Under the pieces are notes generated by a model, which saw only the letters and a program-made list of their open reading frames with translations, made no database searches and was not told the origin of the DNA. From contig OW028580.1 of the NCBI GenBank assembly GCA_932294295.1, positions 33,612,136 through 33,676,135 on the forward strand: a stretch of DNA of 64,000 nt. Reading direction: 5' to 3'. Within the stretch, counting starts at the first letter, position 1, and every line of letters begins with the position of its first letter. The stretch comes from Alitta virens (Eukaryota; Annelida; Polychaeta; Phyllodocida; Nereididae). Positions 39,614-51,298 of this stretch are shown here, one piece after another. The position numbers were made by a program, and so were the translations under genes.

Positions 39614-42600
39614 ATGAAAGATGGCAAACATCATCATTACATTTTCATGTAGCACACTTTGTCTCTTTTTAAAGCTAAGCTTAACCTACACTTAATGCAG
39701 ATATCACATCCAATGGATGACTTTAGTCCCATCCTCATGTGTTTGCACATTTAATGTTTGAGGAATTTACAATTGCCAGGTGCAAAAAGGCTGAACCAAA
39801 GAGCCTACTGGGAAAGTTAATTGATAACTTCTTTAATTGGTTACTTCTTTGACACCCAAGCACAATGTTCATCAATCAAGGATTGCTTGCGTTCTAATCA
39901 ATAACCATGTTTGATTGAAAATGCACTTCTCTTATGGACCATTTAGGCAGTTTTTTTTTTTTTGTTCTTTTTTCCATTCAAGCTTAATGTATTAAAATGT
40001 TTTTGAGGACCACTCACCATTCTAAAGTTTCAAGTATGCTCTTTGGTTGGCACTTTAAGTCCATCTTACACAAAATCATTGTGAGGTCATTATTTCTTAC
40101 TGGCTATCTTTGTGTTGAACTGAGTAGCAGTGTCACTATTGCTGCATCCAGTGGTGCTAACAGCAAATAAACTTATATCACCATTTTATTTTAGAATATA
40201 AAATATGAAAAATATCACGTTCAGTTATATTGCATGGCAAATAGGCCTAAGTGCTCTGGGTATGGTAAGCATGAATAATTATTGTTGTTTCCAAATAAAC
40301 TAACCTAGCCTGCCAGGTCAGCTTATTTGGCAGTAAATGCTATTGGTTGTAACAACTGTGTTCTCAAAGATAATTATGTTTTTATTGTCTTGCAATTCAA
40401 TGTATTTCTGTTGTATTTCCATGAGACAAAAATCTTTTATGTATAATGTTAGCTACTTCAAAAATTCTGAATTACAAATTTACAAGATTGATATCAATTA
40501 TCTACTGGACAATATGCTGTTATTTGTAACTGAATTATTTCAATTACATAATTTGCTTCATATAATCTACCTCAGTTGGTTGCCAGTTACCTCTCTTCCA
40601 TGCCACCTGAAATTGAATTAAATTATTTGGCAAATGTAGTCTCATAGCTTTGGTTATCGCCATTTGTAAATTTACAGCATGATGAATCATTGATGATCAC
40701 TCATTCAGTTGTGAGTAAATTCTCACATGAATTGCCAGCCCTGCCATGTGTTTATATTGTATGAAGATGATGTGAGAATAAAAGTTGAATAATTAGAAAT
40801 GCTCGATTTAACTTTACTTTTTTGCTGATATAAAGAAAGAAATTCTATTTTGAATACATAGCAGTCCAGTGGAGGATTGTTGATTACTCAACTTGTTATA
40901 TCTGCTTTTCCCGCAGGAAACCACTTTTGCTAGTTGATGTCAATATCTAACTGCCACTGGGTCTGAAGCTTAGTCAACTTGCATGACAAACTGCCAGAGG
41001 CTGACATAATGATGAGATGATAAGGCTGTTTGGAGTCCACACCATGTTACACATTTACCCCATGGGGGTGTCTTTTACCTGCCTCAGCATTGACGGACTC
41101 CGACTACAAGGCACCTCCAATTTAAAATCTCATGCAATTGACATCCAGCTGGAATGTAGCTCATGAAGAGTGCCCTGGTTGGGGATGGAAACCGGGACTT
41201 TCAGCAGGGCTCGCCAATATGCAATTTTCAGATGTCTGAACAATTGACAGCAATGAGTCCACGAAAAAGAACTACAAATACAAATCAAAGATCCATACAT
41301 AATTATACAGAAGCAGGCCATATAGTAACCATTGTCACAGAATTGGTGTTCTGCAAGGAGGTATGCCTAGTCTCACACTTGAATTGTTTAAGAAAGTGTC
41401 AAATAAATACTGTCTGTGAGGTTTTCTGAATAACCAAGCCTTGAGATAATCACTGTCAATCAGACATAATGTCAAAGGCTGTTAACATTTTGTGACTCAA
41501 TATCAAGTATCATTGGCAAATGTGGTGCTGAAAGGTTTCAGGACAAGGGCTGAGTGAAATTATAGATGACTAGTGGATGATGCTCAGCTTTGAAATAATG
41601 AGATAACCAGATGGGAACCATGTGGAATCATTTTGCTTCAGAAATATTTAAGATTAAATGGGAGGCATTTGTTATGATGATGCTCTAGAACTGGCACCTG
41701 GGTGGTCTGGGTCAATTTATTGGTCAAAGAATACTAGCACCTGTGATGGCAGCTAACTTATCCACACATATCAAGACTTATCCAGACTTATCCACACACT
41801 TATCCACACTCTCCTGCATCTCGGTAAAAACGGGTGGTGGCCTAGCTCAGTGGTAGCGCGCTGGACTTTTAACCAGTGGGTCCCGGGTTCCATTCCCGGT
41901 CGAGATTATGTTGGATGGCTGTTACATCCTTCGTCTCATTGCCATGGTCCCTACCTGTCCTAATTAGCCCATCAGGTGCAGAAATACGGAACGTAAAGCC
42001 CTAATCCACCACCACATCTCAGTAAACCTTTACATGTAGATGGTCTGGCTGCCTTGCCTTTGAAATACACACCACTACCTACTGCTGCCATCTAGAGTTT
42101 TATTGTATGAAGTCATGCCACCATGTGGTGTGGTCTCTGTAAATTGGGAAGGATAAAACACTATGTTGTTTTCTAATTGTCAACTATAAGGAAAAACTAC
42201 ATACACATAGTCAAGACGGTTTAAAGAGGTATATTAAATTTAGTATAATTGCAACATAGAGTGAACGTTGTGATATTCCTAATTGTTCTATTTGTTCAAG
42301 GTCAAACCCTCATTAGTGTCATTATATTCATAACAAACCTTTCGTTTATGTCATCATTGATGAAGAGCACTGTTTATATTTTTGTTTTGTTAATTTGAAA
42401 TAACATAGAAAATGTTTTATGAATCTTTAATCCCTGTAGGTGGCCCCATGATAGCGAAGGGATACCTTCTTTGTGGGGTCTCCTCACATTATATAAAAAA
42501 TGTTTTGAAAATTAAATTTATAATATATGTTTTATGAATGTGAAATAAAATTAATGAATCTAATTGGAATTAATCATCTCATTTTAATAATTGGTTCAGC

Positions 42601-44712
42601 ATCTGTGAGATAGCTTAGAATAAAGTTCCAGGAGATTTATTGGAACTAGGTGCTTCAAGCTATAATATGAGTTATAAATGAAATAAGCAAGGCTCAGGTG
42701 GAAATTTATGGCTAATGTACTTTAGTTTGGTCTGGCATCCTTGATCGGTAGCAGCAACTGTACAACTTATGAAAGGGAATTCCATGAAATAATGGGTCAT
42801 TGTGTAGCTGTGCTTGGCTAGAATTCGTCCATTCCATTGTGCTCTGAAGTCCTTTTAAGTACTAAGGACTAAAGACTGAGGGGCATGCAATAAGCCAAGT
42901 TTAGTGGTATTGTATGAGATCCTTTTTTTATGCTTTCCAAATCTCTGCAGCTCTCTTTAAATCCATGCCGTGACCTTTTGACCAAAAGGACTAAATTACA
43001 AAAGACAAATTCAAGACTTTGTCCTTAAATGATAATTAAATAGCTTTAAACAATGCACCGAGGCAGCTGGAGCAATGCTGTTGTCTTGTGGGTGTATAAA
43101 AAAGGTTTATTTAATATAAAACAGAGACACACAGTGCGAAATAATGGTCTTGAAAAGCTCAGAGGGAGATCCAATGGAGATGAATTGAAGTCAACACAGA
43201 CACCCAATTATATCCCCGCTCAAGGGATTCCAGATGGTTCAAGTTTATTTTCCTCAGAGTGAATAGGTAAGTGACAGTTGATGATCATAGCTTTTAGGGT
43301 GTCTCTGATTCATCTTGTATGACCAATCAAAAGACCAGTTGAAGCTTGGGAGAGGCAGGTGCAATGATGAAATCACAAGGAAAGATACAAGGCACACTAT
43401 ATTCCATAAAATCTCATACTCTACCCCCAGGAAAACTTTTAAAATTACTGAAAAAATGATGCATTCTCGGCTTCCAAGAAGTACCTTTTTTTTCATAATT
43501 CAGCAGACATTTTCAACATAAACTTGTGTCCAACAGTGATCTATACTGGTCAGAAAATTGTTATCACCAAAATGAGTCTTTCCTCACACAGCTTGACATT
43601 ATCACGTGTCCAAATCTCCAGGACAGATAAATTGTCAGTTGCTAAGGCCAGGCAGCACAATTTATTCACAGTCCTATCAACTTAGAACATTGTTAAATTT
43701 CATTGGGAGAGCAATTTAAACAAACTGGGTTATAGGGGAATTTACTGAAATCACCATGCACTCTGTAAACCAAGGTGTCAGGTGTGACTTGGAAATTTGA
43801 TTAGTAATATTTGACTCCAGGCAAGACCATTGGCTTATTATATTTAAGTTTACAAATCTCATTGAAAAAAGAAGAAGTAGAGCTTATTCAAATTTGAAGG
43901 GGCTTCGGAGACAAAATCAAATGATAGGCAAAGTAGACACTTCTGGACAGAGCAAATACTATACACTACTGTAGTGCAGAAGACTAACTTTGACAGTAAT
44001 TAAAATCCATACTGTTACAAAAAAACAATCTTGATCTTTACTTCTATTCGCAAAAATATGGAATTAGCAAAATGGCTGGTGACTGGTAGGACAGGTATAA
44101 TTCAATTCACTGAATTGCTACCTGCCCATGAACAGGCAGGTCGCAATCTTCAGAGTGTTGACTCTGTTGTGCCCGACAACCTCAATTGGAAGCATGTGAC
44201 TGAACTTCAACTGGTCATGGTTACAGACCCATAACTGGAGTTCTGTATTCTGTGGTTACAGAGAACATCACATTTTATAACCGATCAGCTCTGCACTGAA
44301 TCCAAGGAATAAGCTCCCAGAACAAGTATGTATACAATGTTCCACTGTAAAATTTCTCACATGAAACTCCATATAAATAACCTGACCAGTCATTTTCTAG
44401 CTGTGTTTATATGCACTGCATCCATGAGCAGTTGTCGACTAAGGGGCCATAAAGAGCTAGGATGTGATTAACCATGAAATATACCGTAAAATAAGTTTTA
44501 CCCATCTACAGGCATTATGCCTAAAACTTTTTATTTAGAAAGGAGGGTAGCACAAAATGTGATATCAAGGAGGAGAGGGCACTTTGTACAGACGCCTTGC
44601 TTTAGGCAGATGGGGGGGGGGGGGGGTAAGGGCAGATTCATGTCAACATACAAAGGGTTTTGTAAATTTTTAGTTCACTTCTTGGTGCGAAGGTTCGCCC
44701 CCCCCCCCCCCC
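39614..44712. repeat. 5.1-kb tandem duplication, unit B
   Basis: Direct repeat of 34497-39613. The junction is immediately after a poly-C run (39600-39613), and this unit also ends in poly-C, continuing into CGACAGTAGAGGTTTCGCC. Unit B lacks about 17 bp present in unit A near 34722-34738, and homopolymer lengths differ. Its contents mirror unit A: family S2 SINE at 40970-41250, tRNA-Lys-like SINE at 41836-42045 and no recognised gene. Confidence 0.9.
41836..42045 (+). mobile_element. tRNA-Lys-like SINE (family S1) in unit B
   Basis: Sequence identical to the copy at 36736-36945, with the tRNA-like head at 41836-41908. It was copied with the 5.1-kb duplication and did not transpose separately. 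Confidence 0.75.
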
Positions 44713-45670
44713 GACAGTAGAGGTTTCGCCCCCTGACAGTTGAACCTTCGCCCCCCGAAAGTTGAGCTGTTGGACTGCGACAGCACCTACTTTCGCACCA
44801 TGACACCTTCGCCCCACGACACCTTCGCACCACAACACCTTCGCACCACGACAGTGATATTATATCTTTCGCACCACGAAGGCGATAAAAATGTCACATC
44901 TACAAGAAACCTTTCAGGTGTGCATTATCTAGGTATACCTATTGCTGGTATCCGATAATTAAACCAGTGCCTAATGGAAGCCCATGCTAATGCGACCATA
45001 TCTATAGATCTATTTTATCTAGAATACTGGATAATGCCGTATTAGAGGGTGATGCCTTGCTCCCTGAGTTGTGGTAATATCATATTTCTACAGTCTTTAT
45101 TTTAGGTACAATCTTGAGTTGAAAACGATGCAAAATGCGATTTTTATAACTGACAAGATTAGTTGTATTTTGCATCATTTTCAACTCACCATTGTTCCCA
45201 AACTAAAAGCTATAGAAATGTGATATTACCACAACTAATAAGAATAAGAGAGCACCTGTCTAATAATGTATAAACCAGTATTCTAGGTAAACTACATCCA
45301 GAGATAAGTTTGCCTAAACATAGGCTCCCAGACTGCAAGAGAGGGGACTTGGGCACCCCCCGCCCGCCTGCCCCCCTCGCTGACTGTTTCTTGTCTTTTA
45401 AGCCATTAATACTGCATCGCATTGTTCTTTGCAGTAGTAGATGTATCTGTGATAGAGGCATCCATGGATATAAATACAGCTTTGTACGTTCAATATTTAT
45501 GAAGTTAATTTGCTAAAACCGCCAATGAGAAGGGCAGGTTAGCAGTTTTGTGGCACGAAAGTTGGCAACTTTCGTGGTGCGAAATTGGGACTGTCGTGGT
45601 GCGAAAATTGGGACTGTCGCGGTGCAAAAGTAACTGTCTCCCCACGAAACCACGAGACCGCGAAGTGTAC
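44640..45670. mobile_element. Foldback element with TTCGCACCACGACA modules
   Basis: Left part (44680-44885) is a string of TTCGCACCACGACACC-type modules (also TTCGCCCCACGACACC). Right part (45545-45660) carries the complement (GACTGTCGTGGTGCGAAA). Between them 45005-45300 is a second inverted repeat: CTAGAATACTGG with CCAGTATTCTAG, and GTTGTGGTAATATCA with TGATATTACCACAAC. The related sequence in unit 1 (11299-11390) lacks it, so it is specific to unit 2. The exact ends are uncertain because the left end merges with the duplication boundary. No coding capacity. Confidence 0.6.
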
Positions 45671-47250
45671 ACCTCGGCCACCATAAACATATTGTAAAAG
45701 TCCATGTCATTAAAGACTCCAATATAATGACATTTCCAAGTCCAAGCTGCTCATCTCCAAGTAAACAGCATAAAGTCAGAGTGACTTGAAAATGCAGACT
45801 TTCAACTGAGTCTCATCTCAGCTTGAAGCAAGTCAAGTTCTCCCAGTTCCAAAGTGGGCAGAGTCCAATGTGCAGTAAGCACAATATATGCAGAGTCCGA
45901 AGTGTACAAGTAATAACACAAGAGTGGTTTTGCTTCCTCAGCTGGCAAGATGAAACTGATATTTTTATTGTGCACAGGGTATATGTATTAAAGGTACAAT
46001 TCATGCAGTTTCCCCCCCCAGCAGGGCTGAGAGGGAATTATCAACCAATCACAACACAGTAAACTCCACATTCCATGGGGTGATACCTCCCCCAAACAGG
46101 GCTGCTACCAGCATCTTTCTGCCAATTCTGGCAGGGATTAGTGAAGCTAAGACAATGGAGCAAAAGTGGACCCCCTGCAGTGCTCTGCATTGTGCTGAGG
46201 CTATTTATAGCTCAAGTCACAATGGGCTATTGTACTGAGTGTCAACTTTGGCTTGGTCAGCAGTTTTGGAGGGAAAGTTTTGGAGGGAAAATTAGCAAGC
46301 TCCTCCCACAATTTAGGACTCAATAGTGAGGCATCTTAACAGGGCAATGCACTCACATAACACTGACAATCAATCAATATGAAAGCAAAGGGAATAATAC
46401 AATCTATCAATTGACAATTGGACACAAACAATCAATCAATTAATGACTCAATCAATCAATTAACTATGTAATCAACACTAATAATACAATCAATATTAAT
46501 AACCTAATCAATGTTAATAATATAATCAACTTTCCTTGCAGCAGGCTAAACTAGCTAAGACTAAGCATAATTAACAAGCAACTACAGGCACATGTGAGCA
46601 GAGCAGTGACTAGCTAAACATGTAGTGATGAGCACACACTACCACTGCATAGAGTCACACATGAGCAGAGGGCAAGTGTAATGATGTGTACATATAATAA
46701 CTTGTACCTAATACATCCATTCAATCTGACAGGCATTTGCTTAAGGCAAGTGTAATGAAGTGTACATATAATAACTTGCACCTAATACATCCTTTCAATC
46801 TGACGGGCATTTGCTTAAGGCAAGTGTAATGAAGAGTATAACACAATCTGACCTGCCTGTACAACCTTGCTTAAGGCAAGTGTAATGCAGAGTGCACACA
46901 ATCAATGCACCTGTCATATAACTCTAACTGACTTATATGTACATCCTTTGCCTAGGGCAAGTGTAACGAGGAGTATACAATAGTGCACCTGTCATATAGT
47001 TCTAACTGACATATAATAAGTGGTTGCCAGGGGCTGCACTTTACAATATGACATATTGGTCTTTTGTGCCCTAAATATTTGGGTAAATTTTGTTCATTCT
47101 AACCATTAAATGGCATTTCCAGGACTATCGTCTGAGCCATGCACACCTACATTTTGTCTTGATTTTTTAAGGCTAAGGCCATGGCCCAATGTCTCCCCCT
47201 AAATATGCCACTGATAGCCACAGATTCACCGGGCACCCCTGATTCACCTT
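45671..47250. repeat. Unit 2-specific insertion region with tandem repeats
   Basis: No gene. CAATCAAT-type simple repeats occupy about 46360-46540. A tandem repeat of about 60-85 bp beginning GGCAAGTGTAATGAAGTG spans about 46670-47020, with about five units. Neither is present in the corresponding part of unit 1, where homology jumps from about 11300 to 11391. Confidence 0.6.
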
Positions 47251-50200
47251 AAGCTGAGATGTAGCTCTTGAGGTGCACCAGGCCTGTATTCAAATTTTAA
47301 TCTTCAGAAAGCTGACATCATTATGTGACTTACCCACTAGATTACCTGACTGGTTCACAATTTTCAAAACAGTGTAATTTGTTTTGTATAAGCGCACTTG
47401 TAAGATGAATGAAACCTACATGAGTTATTGACCTAACAACTGATCCGCAGTTTAGTGAAACTGAGAAGAGGGCTCGGATGAAGAAGTTGAATTTAATTGC
47501 TCTTAATCTCTGAGTGTGGCAATGATACAAAGGTCTGATATCCATTACATCAGTTTAACAAATGCCACAGGAGTCTTGCACATTGTAATGTTCACCAGTT
47601 AAACTCATAAATTTTAGTTAAATTTCTTTTCAAGGTCTTTGTTGAGTGAGTCACTTTGCAAAACACTTAGTAGTGACACAGTATTTAACCAGTAGATGTG
47701 ATCAATACCGACATGCCTACTCGTTTTAATCATCTTCAATTACAAATAAAGGTTTGCAGAAAGGCAAATGTTCATATTTTATTAGTCAAGTGAAGCTCAG
47801 GGGATTTAATTCTAAATTACAGAGTCTCAAAAGTAACCCTGCATGCAGTTAATTAAAACACCGTTTAATCTTATACAGATAAAGTCACACAAATAGTTTG
47901 TTATGGTAATAGGAGACATGTATGCAGTGGCAAGTAAATGCCCCACCCATGGGGTAAATGTGTGTCATGGTATGGACTGCCTCAGTGACCACCTCTTCTG
48001 GATACAGTTTTTGCCATCCACATACATATATCTTCTACTGGTTACAGCTACTTTTCATCTGTCTACAAGAATTTATAAGCCAACTGCCTCTGCAATGACA
48101 CTACCATGACACAAAGTGCAACCTGCCACATCTATGGTTTGGTAAACTTTCCTGAGCATGAGCCTTCTAATTTGTGTCGCTCCAATACAGACTATATATA
48201 TCATAGCGCGTGTATCCAAAGTGCACCACTTCGAGCTCCTGCCTCACCACATACTTTTATTTGTAAATCTCTTTGTGGTTGATTTTCCTTCTTTTTTTCT
48301 GCTTGTTTATATTTTACTGTATTAATCCACAATTCCATTACCATTTAATAAATTTATAAGTTTAACCCTCTATTTAGTTTCTGTCATTCCTGTACAAAAT
48401 GTTAAATCAATTTGGAACGCAACTTTTCATCTATGTTTCGGTCGAAGGCCATTGACCTTCAGCAACTTGACGAAGTGCTTAACTCTTGCATTTCTTCGGT
48501 CATGGGGGATTTATTTGGTCTTTATAGCCTGTTTGGTTTTTCAACCTGCTATCTTCAAAAACAAAATTTATTGTTTTGTAGAAAAACACAACAAAATGGA
48601 GCAGAGCAAATGACAGCAGGGGCACATTCCTCTATCAAATGATTTTGAAATAAATTTAGAAAGTAATGACAACACAACAAGAATGACAACAATGTGGCAC
48701 AAAGATACAGAATAGTTTTAGCTTTCACACACATATCATCCTGACGGTCAAGATTAATTCTGATGTTGCTCAATAGTTTAAGTTTCCTTCTCGGGGTCAA
48801 TAGTATGGTATACATGGGTTAAAGTGAGATAAATACTTGCCTAATTACAGTGATCATTGTTATTCCACTAAAAAATGCATGCCAAACATCACAAATGCTT
48901 AATAATATACCACTTCCTATAATGTATTTCATAAATGAACAGAGTATCTCACTCCATCAATTCAGCCTATTTCCATAATGCAAATTTGCAATGCCGCCCC
49001 TCATTAGTAACATAAAAATTGTCCTAGATCACCTCTTATCCTCTTTTGTATTGTCACTATCTTTCCACTGTCTTCCAAAAAAAAAATATTTAACTTCATT
49101 TGCTTACAGCCAATTTCATAGACATTGAAACCAATCTCAAAGAATTGAAACTACATTCCAGAAGACGTCATGTGAGTCAAGGACTTTATAGGTTGAGGGA
49201 CTGCCTTAACCAATGGGAGTCCTGGGTTCACATGAAACACTCTGAAGCTTCTAAGTCCCGGAGATTGTTTCCAAGTTTATGAATAAAGCATTGATCACCG
49301 GTCACCTCTTCAGACAGCATATGGGGTTAGATTCTCTGACCTTGATGAGGCACTTGATGTCATGTGAAATTTGTTGTGTCTCGTACTCGGTGTCTGTCCA
49401 GAGGCAATTAAAATACCCCACCCATGAGGTGTAACATGGCATGGACTCCAACCAACAGTATCTCATCATTACATCTGCCTGCAGCTGGTAATTTAAGCTG
49501 GCTAAGCTTCAGACCAGTAGTTTTGAGACACAGTACAAAACTGAAAGATAGGAGTGATTTTCTCATGCAGCAGATAAAGGTCAGATTTTGACTTATGACA
49601 GAATAACTTCATGTTATAATCAAGGTAATCAGAAATACCCTAGTTAAGAATGATACATGAGTAGTAAAAGCTGATAAAAGCCATGTTGGTCTTATCATAA
49701 TGGTCGCTCAAGCGGATTTATTTCATTGTTCCATTCTTATACTATTGATATGAGTTGTACACTTTTGGCACTCAGGCTTTGGCTAGTAATCAACAGGCTT
49801 ATAGTTAGCCAAAAATCTATTTTATGATATATAGCACAACCCTTGTATTTTCTAATATGATCATTATCCAGGCCTTGTAGTTGTAAACATAAATTACACA
49901 ACATATCTCATATTTTGCTTGGGGACTCGAAAAAAAAACCTTAGTCTAAAAATTCATGCTTGTATGTCACTGACATGTTGAGTATTTAATATGTAAATTT
50001 CTTTAAATGCACATGTTAAATTTCAGTTTAGTATGCCAAGAATGTTGCAACTTCAATGTCAGCATAATTATACTGTATTAGGCACATATCATGGCAGATT
50101 AAACGACCTATTTAACAGTTTTTTCGTTGTTATTCCATACGGCAAGTGGGTCGGGTTTGGGAATGGTCTCTTTTCTTTGAGGCTGACAGTATAGAAGTTC

Positions 50201-50991
50201 ATATATGCACGTCGCACGCCCTAACTTGCCTTATCCAATGGGTCTTCTGGATTCACATGATGTCCTCAGGAGTTTAGTTTCCAAGTCTATCTATGAAATT
50301 TTCTGTAAATTTAATATGCCTACCTATGCCTACATGCAGCATGTGCTATAAATATATATGCATGATGTTGCATTGCAAATAAAATCCCTTCCAAGATAGA
50401 AAGCCAGGTCAGCCCAATGTTGGCCCAACGTTGATCTGACATGCCGCATGGCAGTGCTGGGCTAACATCCAACCGATGAGCCTTAAATGAGGTACATAGA
50501 CAAAGTTGCAGGTATTACATAAAATTTAGAGGCGTTACAAAATGTTAGTAACTGACATACATATGTACTATCATTCAAGGGTAGCAGATCAATTATAGTA
50601 GGGGGTAATCCAAATAGGTAACATGCATTACAGGAGGTTGCAGGCATCACACAACTAATTACAGTTAGTTGCAGGCATTATAGAAGGCATCAGATACTGC
50701 TTGAGGCGTAGCAGGCATTACATATGGCAATAAATGATAGTCAGATCAATAGCAGGTGGTGCAGGAGTTGGGAAGCACTAGAGACATTACAAGAGATAGC
50801 AGGAATTGCAGGAGGCAACAGGCATTACATGAGGTAACAAACATCTCATATGGTAACTATCATTCATCAGGTAACTGATAACAGGAGTTAGCAAGCAATA
50901 TATACAGGCATTGATTCAAAGAGGTAACAGGCATTACCCATAGCATGCATTACAGGAGGGAGCAGGCATTACAGGAGACAAACGGCATTCC
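47251..50991. other. Unit 2 spacer leading to carboxypeptidase gene 2
   Basis: Aligns with 11391-14151 of unit 1. No gene. It includes antisense S2 segments at about 47905-47990 and 49395-49520, an M1 hairpin MITE at 49116-49285, a half MITE at 50222-50300, and the GGCATTAC minisatellite at 50470-50995. Confidence 0.55.
49116..49285. mobile_element. Hairpin MITE, family M1
   Basis: Arms: CAATTTCATAGACATTGAAA, ATTCCAGAAGACGTCATGTG and complementary GTTCACATGAAACACTCTGA, TTTCCAAGTTTATGAA. It has no matching member at the equivalent place in unit 1. Confidence 0.6.
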
Positions 50992-50995
50992 ATGC
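50470..50995. repeat. Degenerate GGCATTAC minisatellite, unit 2 copy
   Basis: Same repeat theme and position as 13590-14150, with considerable rearrangement of units between the copies. Confidence 0.65.
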
Positions 50996-51198
50996 AAAGT
51001 AGGCCAGGGACTCTTTACTCTCCATCCCTGTTAACTCCATTAGGCCATAGAGTTCTGAGTGGACCTGGCCCAAATTCTGTTGCTGCTCTGAGCTAGCTCA
51101 GCAAAGTGATATCTACCCAAGTCTCTGCTAAGAATTACTGCCATGACAACGGAACTCTTCTAACTGGAGGCTACAAAAAGCCCAGAACATTAGAAACA

Positions 51199-51298
51199 AT
51201 GCTACATCCTTTTGTTGGGACGATAACAAGGCTAGCACGTGTCTTGCTCTTATCTCTCTTTTGTGTTCTCCAGCTGAGGAGAGCAGTCGTCAGTGGAG
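51199..51298 (+). CDS. SCPEP1: Exon 1 (signal peptide) of carboxypeptidase gene 2
   Basis: Reads MLHPFVGTITRLARVLLLSL then FCVLQLRRAVVSG and ends in phase 1 before donor GTAGGT, like gene 1. An in-frame ATG further upstream (51106) would add 31 residues without signal-peptide character and is not shared with gene 1, so the start at 51199 is preferred. Confidence 0.85.

Noticed and set aside
36063..43521. Short open frames identical in both 5.1-kb units
   Set aside because: Identity is explained by the recent duplication and not by protein constraint; no motifs, and several overlap SINE sequence.
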